Below are positions 1 to 10,697 of a stretch of 45,292 nt of DNA, piece after piece; within the stretch, counting starts at the first letter, position 1, and the number at the start of each line of letters is the position of its first letter. The notes beneath the pieces were generated by a model, which was not told the DNA's origin, ran no database searches, and saw only the letters and a list, made by a program, of their open reading frames with translations. The stretch is taken from assembly GCA_001664505.1 (NCBI GenBank), contig CP011806.1:1496109-1541400 (forward strand), given 5' to 3'. The DNA comes from Acidobacteria bacterium Mor1 (lineage in GTDB: Bacteria > Acidobacteriota > Polarisedimenticolia > Polarisedimenticolales > Polarisedimenticolaceae). The translations under genes and the position numbers were made by a program.

Positions 1-496
1 GCAACTCATCCAATCCTTCCAGCAGCGAAGGATCGCCGGGCAGCAGACCGTCGAGGGTCTCCAGGGCAGCCTCTCGCCGGGGGTCCACGACCCCGGGATC
101 GTCTTTCCCGATCCCCGGCAGGGTCAACAGCGCCACCACCGCGAGCACGGCGGCGACGGCGGCAATCTTCAGCCAGGGCCCGCCGCCGGCGCCCCGCCCC
201 GCAGCCGGTCCTGGGGCCACCCCCGTGGCCGGTGCGTCGGCATCCGCCTCGATGCGGGAGCGGACCCGCTGGTCGAAGGTCTGCCAGTAGCCCTCGCCGG
301 GATCCGGAACAGGGTCCCGGCGGCCGGCCGGAGCGGCCAGCATCTCCACCAGCTCCCGGCTGGGCGCGCAGGCCTCACACGCCTCCAGATGGGCTCTCAG
401 GGACTCCAGAGCCTCCTGCTCTACCGGGCCGCCGTCCCGCCCCAGGAGTTCGGCCAACTCGCTCTCGAACCGGACACAGGGATTATCGGTGCTCAT
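1..496 (-). CDS. Zinc-finger anti-sigma factor, membrane anchored (3' end beyond the left edge)
   Basis: The frame is open to the left edge, so about 165 residues are visible and the C-terminus is missing. The N-terminus carries the zinc-binding anti-sigma signature H-x3-C-x2-C (H36, C40, C43), with a further Cys at 7. A proline/alanine-rich linker follows, then one hydrophobic segment at about residues 109-130, so the N-terminus should be cytoplasmic and the C-terminus periplasmic. Its ATG overlaps the stop of the upstream sigma gene in an ATGA, the usual coupling of an ECF sigma factor with its inhibitor. By family knowledge the N-terminal domain binds and silences that sigma factor. The signal that relieves it cannot be read here. 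Confidence 0.85.
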   Translation of the reverse strand, partial: MSTDNPCVRFESELAELLGRDGGPVEQEALESLRAHLEACEACAPSRELVEMLAAPAGRRDPVPDPGEGYWQTFDQRVRSRIEADADAPATGVAPGPAAGRGAGGGPWLKIAAVAAVLAVVALLTLPGIGKDDPGVVDPRREAALETLDGLLPGDPSLLEGLDEL

Positions 497-1071
497 AGCG
501 CCTCCTGGGCTTCGGCGGGGATCAGCCGGCGTCTCAGATTCGAAACGGCTTGATGTAGATGGGCCTTCACCGCTCCCTCCGAAAGCTCCATGACCCCGGC
601 TACCTCCCCGTAGGTCATTTCCGAGAAAACCTTCAGCAACACGACCTCCCGCTGGCGGGGCGGGAGCGACAGGACCGCCTTGCGCACCTCCGAGCGGGCC
701 TCGATCCGGTCCAGCAGCGCATCGGCGCCCTCGGTGTCGTCCTCGGAGGTCCGCTCGACCTCGTCGAGCCCGTCCTCGGGACGTCGCCGCCCGATCAACG
801 AGCGAGAGACGTTGAGAGCGATCCGGACCAGCCAGGTGCGCAGGCTGGCGTCCCCGCGGAAGCCTCCGATGGCCTTCCAGGCCTTGACGAAGGTCAGCTG
901 GGCCGCCTCATCGGCGTCTCCGTGATTCCCCAGGACGCGCCACGCCACGGCGTACACCGTCTGACGGTGACGCCTGAGCACCTCGTCGAAGGCCTCGGAC
1001 TCTCCCCGGCGCAGCCGCTCGAGTAGGGCCCTCTCCTCCGCCGCTCCATCGCGCTGGGAAGCCGCGTTCAC
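493..1071 (-). CDS. ECF-type RNA polymerase sigma factor (sigma-70 family)
   Basis: A 192-residue protein of normal ECF length. Region 2 includes FDEVLRRHRQTVY and a WKAIGGFRGDASLRTWL stretch that corresponds to the -10-binding helix. Region 4 includes LPPRQREVVLLK and the helix-turn-helix EVAGVMELSEGAVKAHL. The frame stays open further upstream to 1266, but that extension is basic, low in complexity and overlaps cysS. I chose GTG at 1071, which gives the family length and has GGGAG about 10 nt upstream. That GGGAG lies in a small hairpin (GGACT, loop, AGTCC), which may limit translation. The gene is coupled to the anti-sigma gene by an ATGA overlap and sits 91 nt downstream of cysS. Confidence 0.9.
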   Translation of the reverse strand: MNAASQRDGAAEERALLERLRRGESEAFDEVLRRHRQTVYAVAWRVLGNHGDADEAAQLTFVKAWKAIGGFRGDASLRTWLVRIALNVSRSLIGRRRPEDGLDEVERTSEDDTEGADALLDRIEARSEVRKAVLSLPPRQREVVLLKVFSEMTYGEVAGVMELSEGAVKAHLHQAVSNLRRRLIPAEAQEAL

Positions 1072-1162
1072 GGTGGTTGGACTCCCGAAGTCCCCCCGGA
1101 GTTTAGTGTCCGACGCTGACGATCTCGTAACCGGCGCGGTCACCGCCGGACGCAACGGCCGC

Positions 1163-2554
1163 CTAGCCCAGCCGCCGCTTCCAGCGGACCCCCTGGGGCG
1201 TGTCCTCGAGGACGATGCCCCGGGCCGCCAGGTCGTCCCGGATCCGGTCCGCCTCGGCGAAGTCACGGGCCTTGCGGGCCGCCTGCCGGGCTTCGATCTG
1301 CGCCTCGATCTCGGCGTCGATCTCCTCAGCGGGGCGTTCCAGTACGGCCATCACCGAATCCATCCGCTCCAGGGTATCCCGCAGCACCTGGAGGCTCGCC
1401 GCCGGCAGCGCCTCCCGGTCCATGGCCGCGTTGCTCTCCCGGACCAGCCGGAACAGCGACCCGACGGCCCCGCTGACGTCCAGGTCGTTGGCCAGCGCCG
1501 CCCGGAACTCCTCGAGCCGCTTGGCGCAGAGCGCCTCGAACTCGGCATCGCTGCCGTCGGCAGCACCGTACTCGTCGAGCCGGCGGGTGAAGTCGTCCAG
1601 CCGCTGCACTTCCTGGGTCGCCTTGCCCATGCTCTCCAGGGTGAAGTTGACCTGGCTGCGGTAGTGGGTCGAGAGCAGCAGAAAGCGGATCGCCCGGGGG
1701 TCGAAGCCCTTCTCCAGAAGATCGCGCAAGGTGTAGAAGTTGCCCTTGGACTTGGACATCTTCTCGCCGTCGACCATCAGGTGCGCCGAGTGCATCCAGT
1801 AGCGCACGAACTTCTCGCCGGTGGCCGCCTCGCTCTGGGCGATCTCGTTTTCGTGATGCGGGAAGATGTTGTCGACGCCGCCGGTGTGCAGATCGAAGCC
1901 CTTGCCCAGGTACTTCATGCTCATCGCCGAACACTCGAGGTGCCAGCCCGGACGGCCGCAACCGAAGGGGCTGTTCCAACCGGGCTCCCCTTCCTTCTGG
2001 CCCTTCCACAACACGAAGTCCCGGGCGTTGTCCTTGTCGTACTCGTCGCTGTCGATCCGCGCTCCGTCCTGGACCTCGCGCTTGTCCAGATGGGACAGGC
2101 CGCCGTAGGCCTCGTAGGCGCCGATGCGGAAGTAGAGCGAGCCCTGGCTCTCGTAGGTGAAGCCCTTGTCGGTCAGGGTCTGGGCCAGGTCGATCATCTC
2201 CTCTACATGTTCGGTGGCCCGGGGGTAGCGGTCCGCCCGCTTGATCCGCAGGGTGTCGATATCTTCAAAGAAGGCCTCGATGAAGGGTGCCGTGACCTCG
2301 TCCAGGGTCTGGCCCAGTTCCATCGCCTTGTTGAGGATCTTGTCCTCGACGTCGGTGATGTTCATGACCTGGGTCACCTTGAAGCCGTTGAGCTCCATGG
2401 AACGCCGCAACAGGTCTTCCCAGACGTAGGTCCGGAAGTTTCCGATGTGGGCGAAGTCGTAGACCGTGGGCCCGCAGGCGTAGAAGCGGACATGCCCCGG
2501 CTCCGCCGGCTCCAGCGGCTCCAGTTTCCGGGTCATGGTGTTGTAGATGATCAT
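1163..2554 (-). CDS. cysS: Cysteinyl-tRNA synthetase
   Basis: A class I aminoacyl-tRNA synthetase that charges tRNA-Cys in the cytoplasm. It has 463 residues, the usual length. Visible signatures are the zinc/cysteine-recognition Cys27 in YACGPTVYDFAHIGN with HIGN at 36-39, the GWHLECSAM segment, the HHENE zinc motif, and KMSKSKGN at about residue 263. The C-terminus ends in the typical IRDDLAARGIVLEDTPQG segment. The first start aligns with family N-termini (a short strand before the TRK motif) and has a GGAGGGGG Shine-Dalgarno. A strong promoter lies just upstream. Confidence 0.97.
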   Translation of the reverse strand: MIIYNTMTRKLEPLEPAEPGHVRFYACGPTVYDFAHIGNFRTYVWEDLLRRSMELNGFKVTQVMNITDVEDKILNKAMELGQTLDEVTAPFIEAFFEDIDTLRIKRADRYPRATEHVEEMIDLAQTLTDKGFTYESQGSLYFRIGAYEAYGGLSHLDKREVQDGARIDSDEYDKDNARDFVLWKGQKEGEPGWNSPFGCGRPGWHLECSAMSMKYLGKGFDLHTGGVDNIFPHHENEIAQSEAATGEKFVRYWMHSAHLMVDGEKMSKSKGNFYTLRDLLEKGFDPRAIRFLLLSTHYRSQVNFTLESMGKATQEVQRLDDFTRRLDEYGAADGSDAEFEALCAKRLEEFRAALANDLDVSGAVGSLFRLVRESNAAMDREALPAASLQVLRDTLERMDSVMAVLERPAEEIDAEIEAQIEARQAARKARDFAEADRIRDDLAARGIVLEDTPQGVRWKRRLG

Positions 2555-2584
2555 GCGCAGGCCCCCTCCCCTTCCGATCGGGGG

Positions 2585-2613
2585 ATTGTAGGGATCCGGG
2601 AGGCCGATTTCAA
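2585..2613 (-). promoter_or_regulatory. Sigma-70-type promoter of cysS
   Basis: Read on the minus strand, TTGAAA (2613-2608), a 17-nt spacer and TACAAT (2590-2585); each hexamer matches consensus at five of six positions. The predicted start of transcription is near 2578, about 24 nt before the cysS ATG. It may also feed the sigma/anti-sigma pair downstream. Confidence 0.7.
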
Positions 2614-2640
2614 AGGGAAGCCCGGGAACCGCACCGGCGG

Positions 2641-2676
2641 CGGAAAAGAAGAAGGCCGCCCTTGCGGGCGGCCTTC
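2641..2676 (-). terminator. Intrinsic terminator of the large TonB receptor gene
   Basis: An 11-bp perfect stem (arms 2651-2661 and 2666-2676, loop TTGC or its complement) is followed on the minus strand by TTCTTTT. It begins 25 nt after the receptor stop codon and separates that gene from the cysS promoter. Confidence 0.9.
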
Positions 2677-2701
2677 GTAGCAGTCGTGACTGGCTCGGCG
2701 C

Positions 2702-5700
2702 TTAGAACGAGAGCTTGGCGCTGAGCTGGTAACGGCGACCGAAGCGGCGGCGCGCCTGGTTGATGCCGTTGACCTGGAACCCGGACTCCAGGTCGTTGTT
2801 GTAGACCTGGTAGGTGCCGTCGTTCAGGGCGTTGAAGACGTCCACCGAGACCGAGCCGTTCAGGCCGCGGCCGAGGCGGAATTCCTTGGTCGCCTTGAAG
2901 TCGAAGTTCCAGTAGGGACGGTTGCGCTGGTCGTTGCGCACGCCGGTCGGGTACTGGAAGCGGGTCCGGCCTTCCTGGGTGCCCAGGGTGTTGACCAGAT
3001 CGGCTTCGCCCGGATCGGGAGCGATGGTGTCGAAGGACAGCGACTGGACCAGCAGCGAGTACGGCAGGCCGGACTGCCAGCTGATCGTCGTACCGAGACG
3101 CACGCCCCAGGGAGTCTGGGTAGTGGCGTTGACCTTGACCACGTGGCGCTGGTCGAAGGACTGGAAGCCGAACTCGTCGTCGATGGTCGCGGCGTCGTTA
3201 CCGAGGATCTGGTCGAAGTCCTCACCGTTACCTTCGGCGATCGACCAGGTGTAGGAGCCGCTGAGCTCCCAACCGCGGTACTGGCGGCGAATCAGCTCGA
3301 AGACCAGGCCTTCGTAGTCGGCGGAGTTGAAGTTGCCGAGCACGATGACCGAGTTCCAGAACGGGTTCAGCTTGTAGAGATCCGGCACACCGTCGGGACG
3401 CTCGATGATGTTACGGCGAGCGACCAGATCGCCGGAGGTGGCGCCGGTGCCGTTGGGGTTCGCCGGCTCGATGAAGTCGCCGGTGCAGTCGTCGATGATG
3501 CCGTCGGGACCGGTGGTGAAGTCGATCACCGGGTCGCCGGGCTGGAAGGTGTCGAGGCAGGTACCGAAGTCGCCGGAGATGTTGTTGGCGTCGATGTCCT
3601 GCAGCTGGTTGCGGAACTCGCGACGGACGTACGAGATCTTCATCGAGGTTTCGGCGAACAGCTGCCGCTCGAAGCTCAGGGTGAACTCGTCGTTGTAAGG
3701 AGTCTTGAGGTCACGCTCGGTGAAGTTGACCGTGGCCGCCGGGTTGATCGTGCTGCGCACGTCCTGAATGGCGTTGACCGCGAAGCAGGAGGCCAGACCG
3801 CCGGGGCACTGGATACCTTCGGCCGCGGCGTTGGTCACGAAGGGAGCGTCGAGACCGATGGTCGCACGGGTCGGAGCCAGTTCGCGGGTCGCCACCAGCA
3901 GCGGGAGGTTCTGGAAGAAGCGGCGGCCGGTCACGGCGAACTTGGTCTTACCGTTGGACCAGGGGTCCCAGGTCACGCCCAGGAAGGGCGAGATGTTGGT
4001 GTTCTCGATGTTGATGTCCTGGGGACGGCGCTTGACCTGCTGGAAGCTGGCCTGGACCGTCGAGGGGCCGAAGAAGCTCTGCACCTGCTGCTGCGGGATC
4101 CCGAGGATGCCGGCCAGCTGGGTGACGAAGGCGTCGGTGCCCTCGAAGGCGGTGAACGCCTGGGTACGAGCGGTGGTCGAGCTGACGCCCTGGGCGATCA
4201 GGTCGACGTAGCGGTCGTACTCGGCCTGGGGATCGAACGGGGTGCGCCCCTCGGCGTTGATCACCTCGCGCTCGATGCGGGCGCCGACCTCGATGGTCAG
4301 GTTCTGAGCGACGCGCATCTGATCGCGCAGGAAGAAGGACCAGCGGGTGCCGGTGGCCCGGGCGCGATCGGTCTCGGGAACCGAGATCTGGGCGAACACG
4401 GTGCCGACCCGGTCCAGGTTGACGCCGGTGTCCGGGTCGATCGGCTCGCGAGAGAAGAACGCCGCGCTGGGGTTCTGGGTCAGCTGGCGCACGTAGCGCT
4501 CGTTCTCGATGCTGATCCCGGTGCGGAACTCGTGGCTGACGCCGAGCCAACGCTTCTTGGCGTAGATCGTCGCGTCACTGGAGGCGGCGAAGCGCTGACG
4601 CGCATCATTGAAGATCTGCCAGTAGGAACCACTGGTTTCCTGGGTTTCGAGGTTGGTGCACTGAGCGCCCGAAAGGAACTCGGCACCGGGGCCGACGCCG
4701 AAGCAGTTGTTCGGGATGCCGGTGGTGGTCGGTCCGAGGCGGAAGCCGCCGTCGAGCCAGGAGACCTGGCTGGTGACGAAGATCTGCGGCGAGTAGGGCG
4801 CGGTCCACTCGACCGAGTAGACGTCGTTGATGTCCTCGAGGAACAGGCTCGCCTCGGGGGGCTGGGTCGAGCTGACGCCGAAGTTGCGGGTCTCGCTCGG
4901 GTTGCCGTCGAAGCGGAAGATCAGCTTGTTGCGGTCGGAGACCTGCCAGGTGATCTGATCGGAGTTGATCTGACGGTCGATGGTCACGACGTTCAGGGCG
5001 CCGACGGTGTTGACCGGCAGTTCCTGATCGACGATCTCGTGAGAAAGGCGGTACCACAGGCGGTCCTTGATGATCGGACCGGAAACCTGGATCGAGGGCC
5101 GCAGCGACTCGAACTGGGGCGCGCGATCGTCGGGGAGATCGAGGGCGCCGGTGCCGTCGAGGTCACTGGAGCTGTACAGGAAGTTGAACACACCCTCGAA
5201 GGTGTTGCCGCCCTGCTTCTGGATGATCTGGGCGAAGCCGCCCTGGGCGCCACCGAACTCGACGCCGGCGCCGGCCGCGATGACTTCCATCTCTTCGATG
5301 GAGTCCATGTTCACGTCGCCGGAGCGCTGACCGGTCAGCGGGTCGACGTTGGACACGCCGCTGACGATGGCCTTGAAGTCGCGGGCGCGGGAACCGTGAA
5401 CGTTGGGGTTGCCGTCACCGTCGGCATCCTGCACGCCGGGGGCGAGGGTCAGGATGTTCTGGTAGGCGCGACCCTGGACCGGAAGGTCCTGGATGAAGTC
5501 GTCGCTGAACTTGGTGGCGGTGCTGCTCTCGGTCAGCTCGACCACCGGCCGGTCGGCGACGACCTTGACCTTTTCGACGTAGTCCTCGGCCAGCTGAACG
5601 GGAACCATGGTCCGCTCGCCCAGCTTGACCCGCTGGTTGTCCAGCTTGGTCGTCCGCATGCCGGGGAACGAGACTTCGAGGATGTATCCCCCGCCGGCGC

Positions 5701-5914
5701 GAAGCACCGGGAACTCGACGGTCCCCCGCTTGTCGGTAATCGAGGCGGTGTCCTTCACCTGCTTCTCGGCGCTGCTCAGCTTGACCGTGGCGCCTGGAAG
5801 CGGATTGCCCTCTGTGTCGGTCACCTTGATGATCAGACCACCTGTCGAGGCACTCACGGTGCCGACGGTCAGCCCGACCAGAACTAGGAACGTGAGAATT
5901 CTTGCAAACCGCAT
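2702..5914 (-). CDS. Oar-like TonB-dependent outer-membrane receptor with carboxypeptidase-regulatory domain
   Basis: A 1070-residue outer-membrane protein. Residues 1-22 are a signal peptide ending ...VSAS. Residues 25-110 form a carboxypeptidase-regulatory-like beta-sandwich (GNPLPGATVKL). A plug domain follows at about 125-260 (PVQGRAYQNILTLAPGV, then SIEEMEVIAAGAGVEFGGAQGG), then a long barrel ending in the Phe-terminated RRYQLSAKLSF. Such receptors, common in Acidobacteriota and Myxococcota, import large substrates or take part in surface processes; the substrate is not readable here. The ATG has a GGGAGGGG ribosome site. The gene has its own promoter and terminator and appears monocistronic. 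It lacks an obvious N-terminal signalling domain for sigma regulation. Confidence 0.92.
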   Translation of the reverse strand: MRFARILTFLVLVGLTVGTVSASTGGLIIKVTDTEGNPLPGATVKLSSAEKQVKDTASITDKRGTVEFPVLRAGGGYILEVSFPGMRTTKLDNQRVKLGERTMVPVQLAEDYVEKVKVVADRPVVELTESSTATKFSDDFIQDLPVQGRAYQNILTLAPGVQDADGDGNPNVHGSRARDFKAIVSGVSNVDPLTGQRSGDVNMDSIEEMEVIAAGAGVEFGGAQGGFAQIIQKQGGNTFEGVFNFLYSSSDLDGTGALDLPDDRAPQFESLRPSIQVSGPIIKDRLWYRLSHEIVDQELPVNTVGALNVVTIDRQINSDQITWQVSDRNKLIFRFDGNPSETRNFGVSSTQPPEASLFLEDINDVYSVEWTAPYSPQIFVTSQVSWLDGGFRLGPTTTGIPNNCFGVGPGAEFLSGAQCTNLETQETSGSYWQIFNDARQRFAASSDATIYAKKRWLGVSHEFRTGISIENERYVRQLTQNPSAAFFSREPIDPDTGVNLDRVGTVFAQISVPETDRARATGTRWSFFLRDQMRVAQNLTIEVGARIEREVINAEGRTPFDPQAEYDRYVDLIAQGVSSTTARTQAFTAFEGTDAFVTQLAGILGIPQQQVQSFFGPSTVQASFQQVKRRPQDINIENTNISPFLGVTWDPWSNGKTKFAVTGRRFFQNLPLLVATRELAPTRATIGLDAPFVTNAAAEGIQCPGGLASCFAVNAIQDVRSTINPAATVNFTERDLKTPYNDEFTLSFERQLFAETSMKISYVRREFRNQLQDIDANNISGDFGTCLDTFQPGDPVIDFTTGPDGIIDDCTGDFIEPANPNGTGATSGDLVARRNIIERPDGVPDLYKLNPFWNSVIVLGNFNSADYEGLVFELIRRQYRGWELSGSYTWSIAEGNGEDFDQILGNDAATIDDEFGFQSFDQRHVVKVNATTQTPWGVRLGTTISWQSGLPYSLLVQSLSFDTIAPDPGEADLVNTLGTQEGRTRFQYPTGVRNDQRNRPYWNFDFKATKEFRLGRGLNGSVSVDVFNALNDGTYQVYNNDLESGFQVNGINQARRRFGRRYQLSAKLSF

Positions 5915-6031
5915 GACCCCTCCCGAAGGTCGTTACCTAAACCCCTGACCCGCTCCGATCGCGGGCATCCAGCCCGGAGAACGACGCGAGGCACACCACA
6001 CCCCTCTGATTACCATTTCGATATCCAGGTG

Positions 6032-6060
6032 TATGTACCACTGCGCTGATGCTCCGTCAA
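6032..6060 (-). promoter_or_regulatory. Candidate promoter of the TonB receptor gene
   Basis: On the minus strand, TTGACG (6060-6055), a 17-nt spacer and TACATA (6037-6032). The -35 is good and the -10 is weak. Transcription would start near 6025, giving a leader of about 110 nt. Confidence 0.45.
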
Positions 6061-6096
6061 CAAACCACGACGTGGCTTGTCCGTTTCTTGGCCGAT

Positions 6097-6129
6097 CCCC
6101 TTGACGCCTTATTCTTAAGGCGAAAGGGG
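6097..6129. repeat. Long inverted repeat upstream of the TonB receptor promoter
   Basis: The inner arms CGCCTTA (6105-6111) and TAAGGCG (6116-6122) are perfect around TTCT. The outer arms CCCCTT (6097-6102) and AAGGGG (6124-6129) also pair. It lies about 37 bp upstream of the candidate -35, at roughly -72 to -104, a position suited to an activator or repressor site. It could also act as an RNA hairpin in read-through transcript from the response-regulator gene. Confidence 0.6.
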
Positions 6130-6288
6130 TCCGATTACCGGGCGACCGGGTAGGCCTTGCTGCATCGGCTCCGCGACGGGGAGGGCGCGGGTCCATTTAT
6201 TTGGATAAAAGGGGGTCCCGGAGCCCGTTCATAGGCCAACCAGGCGGAAAACGCCGGATTTGCGGCCGGGATCGGGCGCCGATCGGGG

Positions 6289-7710
6289 TCAGGGCGTGAT
6301 CTTGAGCCGCTTGATCTTCTCGTTGAGTGTCGTCGGCTTGAGCCCCAGGAGCTCGGCCGCCTGCTTCTGGACCCCGTTGGCCTGGCGCAGGGCGGACTCG
6401 ATCAGCTGGCGCTCGAAGCGCTGGACCGCCTCGTAGAACTCCATCCCCTTGGGCAGGGCCATCGACGGAGGCAGCGCCACGGGGTCCCGCAGGTCCGGCG
6501 GCAGCAGGTCCGGGGTGATCTCCTCACCCTGGGCCATGACCACGCCCCGTTCGATGGTGTTCTCCAACTCCCGCACGTTGCCGGGCCAGCGGTAGTTGAG
6601 CAGCTTCTCCATCACCTCGGTACTGACCCCGCGGACCTCCTTGCTGTTCTCGTCGTTGAAACGGGCCAGGAAGTGGTCGATCAGGATCGGCACGTCTTCC
6701 ATTCGCCGGTGGAGCGGAGGCAGGTTGATGCTGATCACGTTGAGCCGGTAGTAGAGGTCCTCGCGGAACCGCCCCTCGGCGACCAGGGTCTTGAGATCCT
6801 CGTTGGTCGCCGCCAGGATCCGCACGTCGACCTTCTTGCTCTCGACGGCGCCCAGGGGCAGGAACTCTTTCTCCTGCATGACCCGCAGCAGCTTGGCCTG
6901 GACCACCGGGGCCACGGTGCTGATCTCGTCGAAGACGATGGTGCCTCCGTCGGCGGTCTCCAGGAGGCCCGGCTTGTCGCCGGTGGCCCCGGTGAACGCG
7001 CCCCGGGTGTGGCCGAACAGATTGTCCTCGAGCAGTTCGGTCGGAATGCTGCTGCTGTTGACGATCACCAGGGGCTTGTGGGCCCGGGGGCTCCGCCGGT
7101 GGATCGCCTGGGCCACCAGCTCCTTGCCGGTGCCGCTGTCGCCGTGAATCAACACCGTCGAACGGCTGGGGGCGACCTGGTCGATGAAGCGGTAGACCTC
7201 CTGCATCGCCCGGGACTTGCCCACGATCTTCTCGAACTTGTGGCGCTGCTCCAGCGCCTTCTTCAGGCTCTCGTTCTCGCGGCGCAACCGGGTCGCCTGG
7301 ACCGCGTGAGCCACCAGGGCCCGCACCTCGTCGTTCTTGAACGGCTTGGTCAGATAGTGGAAGGCGCCGAGCTTCATCGCCGCGACGGCGTTCTCCACCG
7401 AACCGAAGGCGGTGATCATCACCGCGGCGACTCCCGGTTGGTGCTCCTTGACGAAGCGCAGCACCTCCAGGCCGTCGGCGTCGGGCAACATCACGTCGAT
7501 CAGCACCGCGTCCCACGGCGTCTCGGAGTCGAGCAACTGACGGCCGGTGGCGGCGTCGGAGGCCACCTCGACCCGGTAGCCCTGCTTGTCGAGCACCGTC
7601 TGCAACACGTCGCGCACGACCGGCTCGTCGTCGATCACCAGGATGCGGCCGGTGGTCACGTCGTCATCCAACAGGGCGGCTGCGGGCAGGCTGTCGTTCG
7701 AAAGGTCCAT
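6289..7710 (-). CDS. Sigma-54-interacting response regulator (NtrC family)
   Basis: A 473-residue activator with the standard three domains. The receiver domain covers about residues 20-135, with the acidic pair in LVIDDEP and phospho-acceptor D71 in LIDVMLPDADG. The AAA+ domain covers about 155-390, with Walker A GDSGTGKE, the sigma-54 contact loop GAFTGA and Walker B IVFDEI. A Fis-type helix-turn-helix lies at the C-terminus (KQAAELLGLKPTTLNEKIKRL). ATG at 7710 is preferred because GAGG sits 5-6 nt upstream; an in-frame GTG at 7716 is the alternative. It follows the kinase stop by a few bases, so the two form a two-component system. No clear -24/-12 promoter was found nearby, so its targets are unknown. 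Confidence 0.95.
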   Translation of the reverse strand: MDLSNDSLPAAALLDDDVTTGRILVIDDEPVVRDVLQTVLDKQGYRVEVASDAATGRQLLDSETPWDAVLIDVMLPDADGLEVLRFVKEHQPGVAAVMITAFGSVENAVAAMKLGAFHYLTKPFKNDEVRALVAHAVQATRLRRENESLKKALEQRHKFEKIVGKSRAMQEVYRFIDQVAPSRSTVLIHGDSGTGKELVAQAIHRRSPRAHKPLVIVNSSSIPTELLEDNLFGHTRGAFTGATGDKPGLLETADGGTIVFDEISTVAPVVQAKLLRVMQEKEFLPLGAVESKKVDVRILAATNEDLKTLVAEGRFREDLYYRLNVISINLPPLHRRMEDVPILIDHFLARFNDENSKEVRGVSTEVMEKLLNYRWPGNVRELENTIERGVVMAQGEEITPDLLPPDLRDPVALPPSMALPKGMEFYEAVQRFERQLIESALRQANGVQKQAAELLGLKPTTLNEKIKRLKITP

Positions 7711-7717
7711 ATGCACC

Positions 7718-10480
<2,763 letters not shown>

Positions 10481-10594
10481 GCGTCGCCTCTCCCGCAAAT
10501 TTCCTCCTGTTTGAACAGCAAACGCCGGGCCAGCCCGCCGCGGGCCTCGAGGCACCGGAACAGGCCGATTCCCGGCTCCGGAGCCCGCGACCAC

Positions 10595-10612
10595 GATCCA
10601 AAATTTAGGATC
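10595..10612. promoter_or_regulatory. Near-perfect 18-bp dyad upstream of the kinase gene
   Basis: GATCC-A-AAATTT-A-GGATC is symmetric except for one A/A pair. It lies in the 217-bp gap between the barrel gene and the kinase, about 115 bp before the kinase start, and shares its GGATC core with the dyad at 10631-10647. It may be an operator. Confidence 0.45.
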
Positions 10613-10630
10613 AGCCTGCGAACAGACCAA

Positions 10631-10647
10631 CCCTTTGGATCCAAGGG
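10631..10647. promoter_or_regulatory. Second GGATCC-centred dyad upstream of the kinase gene
   Basis: CCCTT-T-GGATCC-AAGGG is an inverted repeat with one bulged T. Its centre is about 35 bp from the centre of the 10595-10612 dyad, between three and three and a half helical turns. A T6 tract (plus strand) lies at 10663-10668 but has no plus-strand gene to serve. Confidence 0.4.
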
Positions 10648-10697
10648 ACCGGAAGTGCCAGCTTTTTTAGAGGCTTACGAGGGGATGCGGCGAGGGT

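Larger units (their letters stand above)
5915..6288. other. 374-bp intergenic regulatory region upstream of the TonB receptor
   Basis: No convincing gene is present: the 87-codon minus-strand frame here has no ribosome site and no recognisable content. The region holds the candidate receptor promoter (6032-6060), a long inverted repeat (6097-6129), a local AT-rich patch around 6195-6212 in otherwise GC-rich DNA, and, next to the response-regulator stop, a short GATCGG/CCGATC hairpin without a T-run. Confidence 0.6.

Noticed and set aside
1072-1266. N-terminal extension of the ECF sigma gene
   Set aside because: It overlaps cysS, is basic and low in complexity, and exceeds family length; GTG 1071 fits better.
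3143-5887. 914-codon plus-strand frame opposite the Oar-like receptor
   Set aside because: Shadow of the receptor gene; composition is Gly/Val/Asp-rich, as expected for the complement of its codons.
5933-6196. 87-codon minus-strand frame before the TonB receptor
   Set aside because: No ribosome site, no signature; the region reads as promoter and leader.
10481-10697. Sigma-54 (-24/-12) promoter for the kinase
   Set aside because: TGGCAC occurs on the minus strand near 10660 but no TTGC/GC falls at the required spacing.
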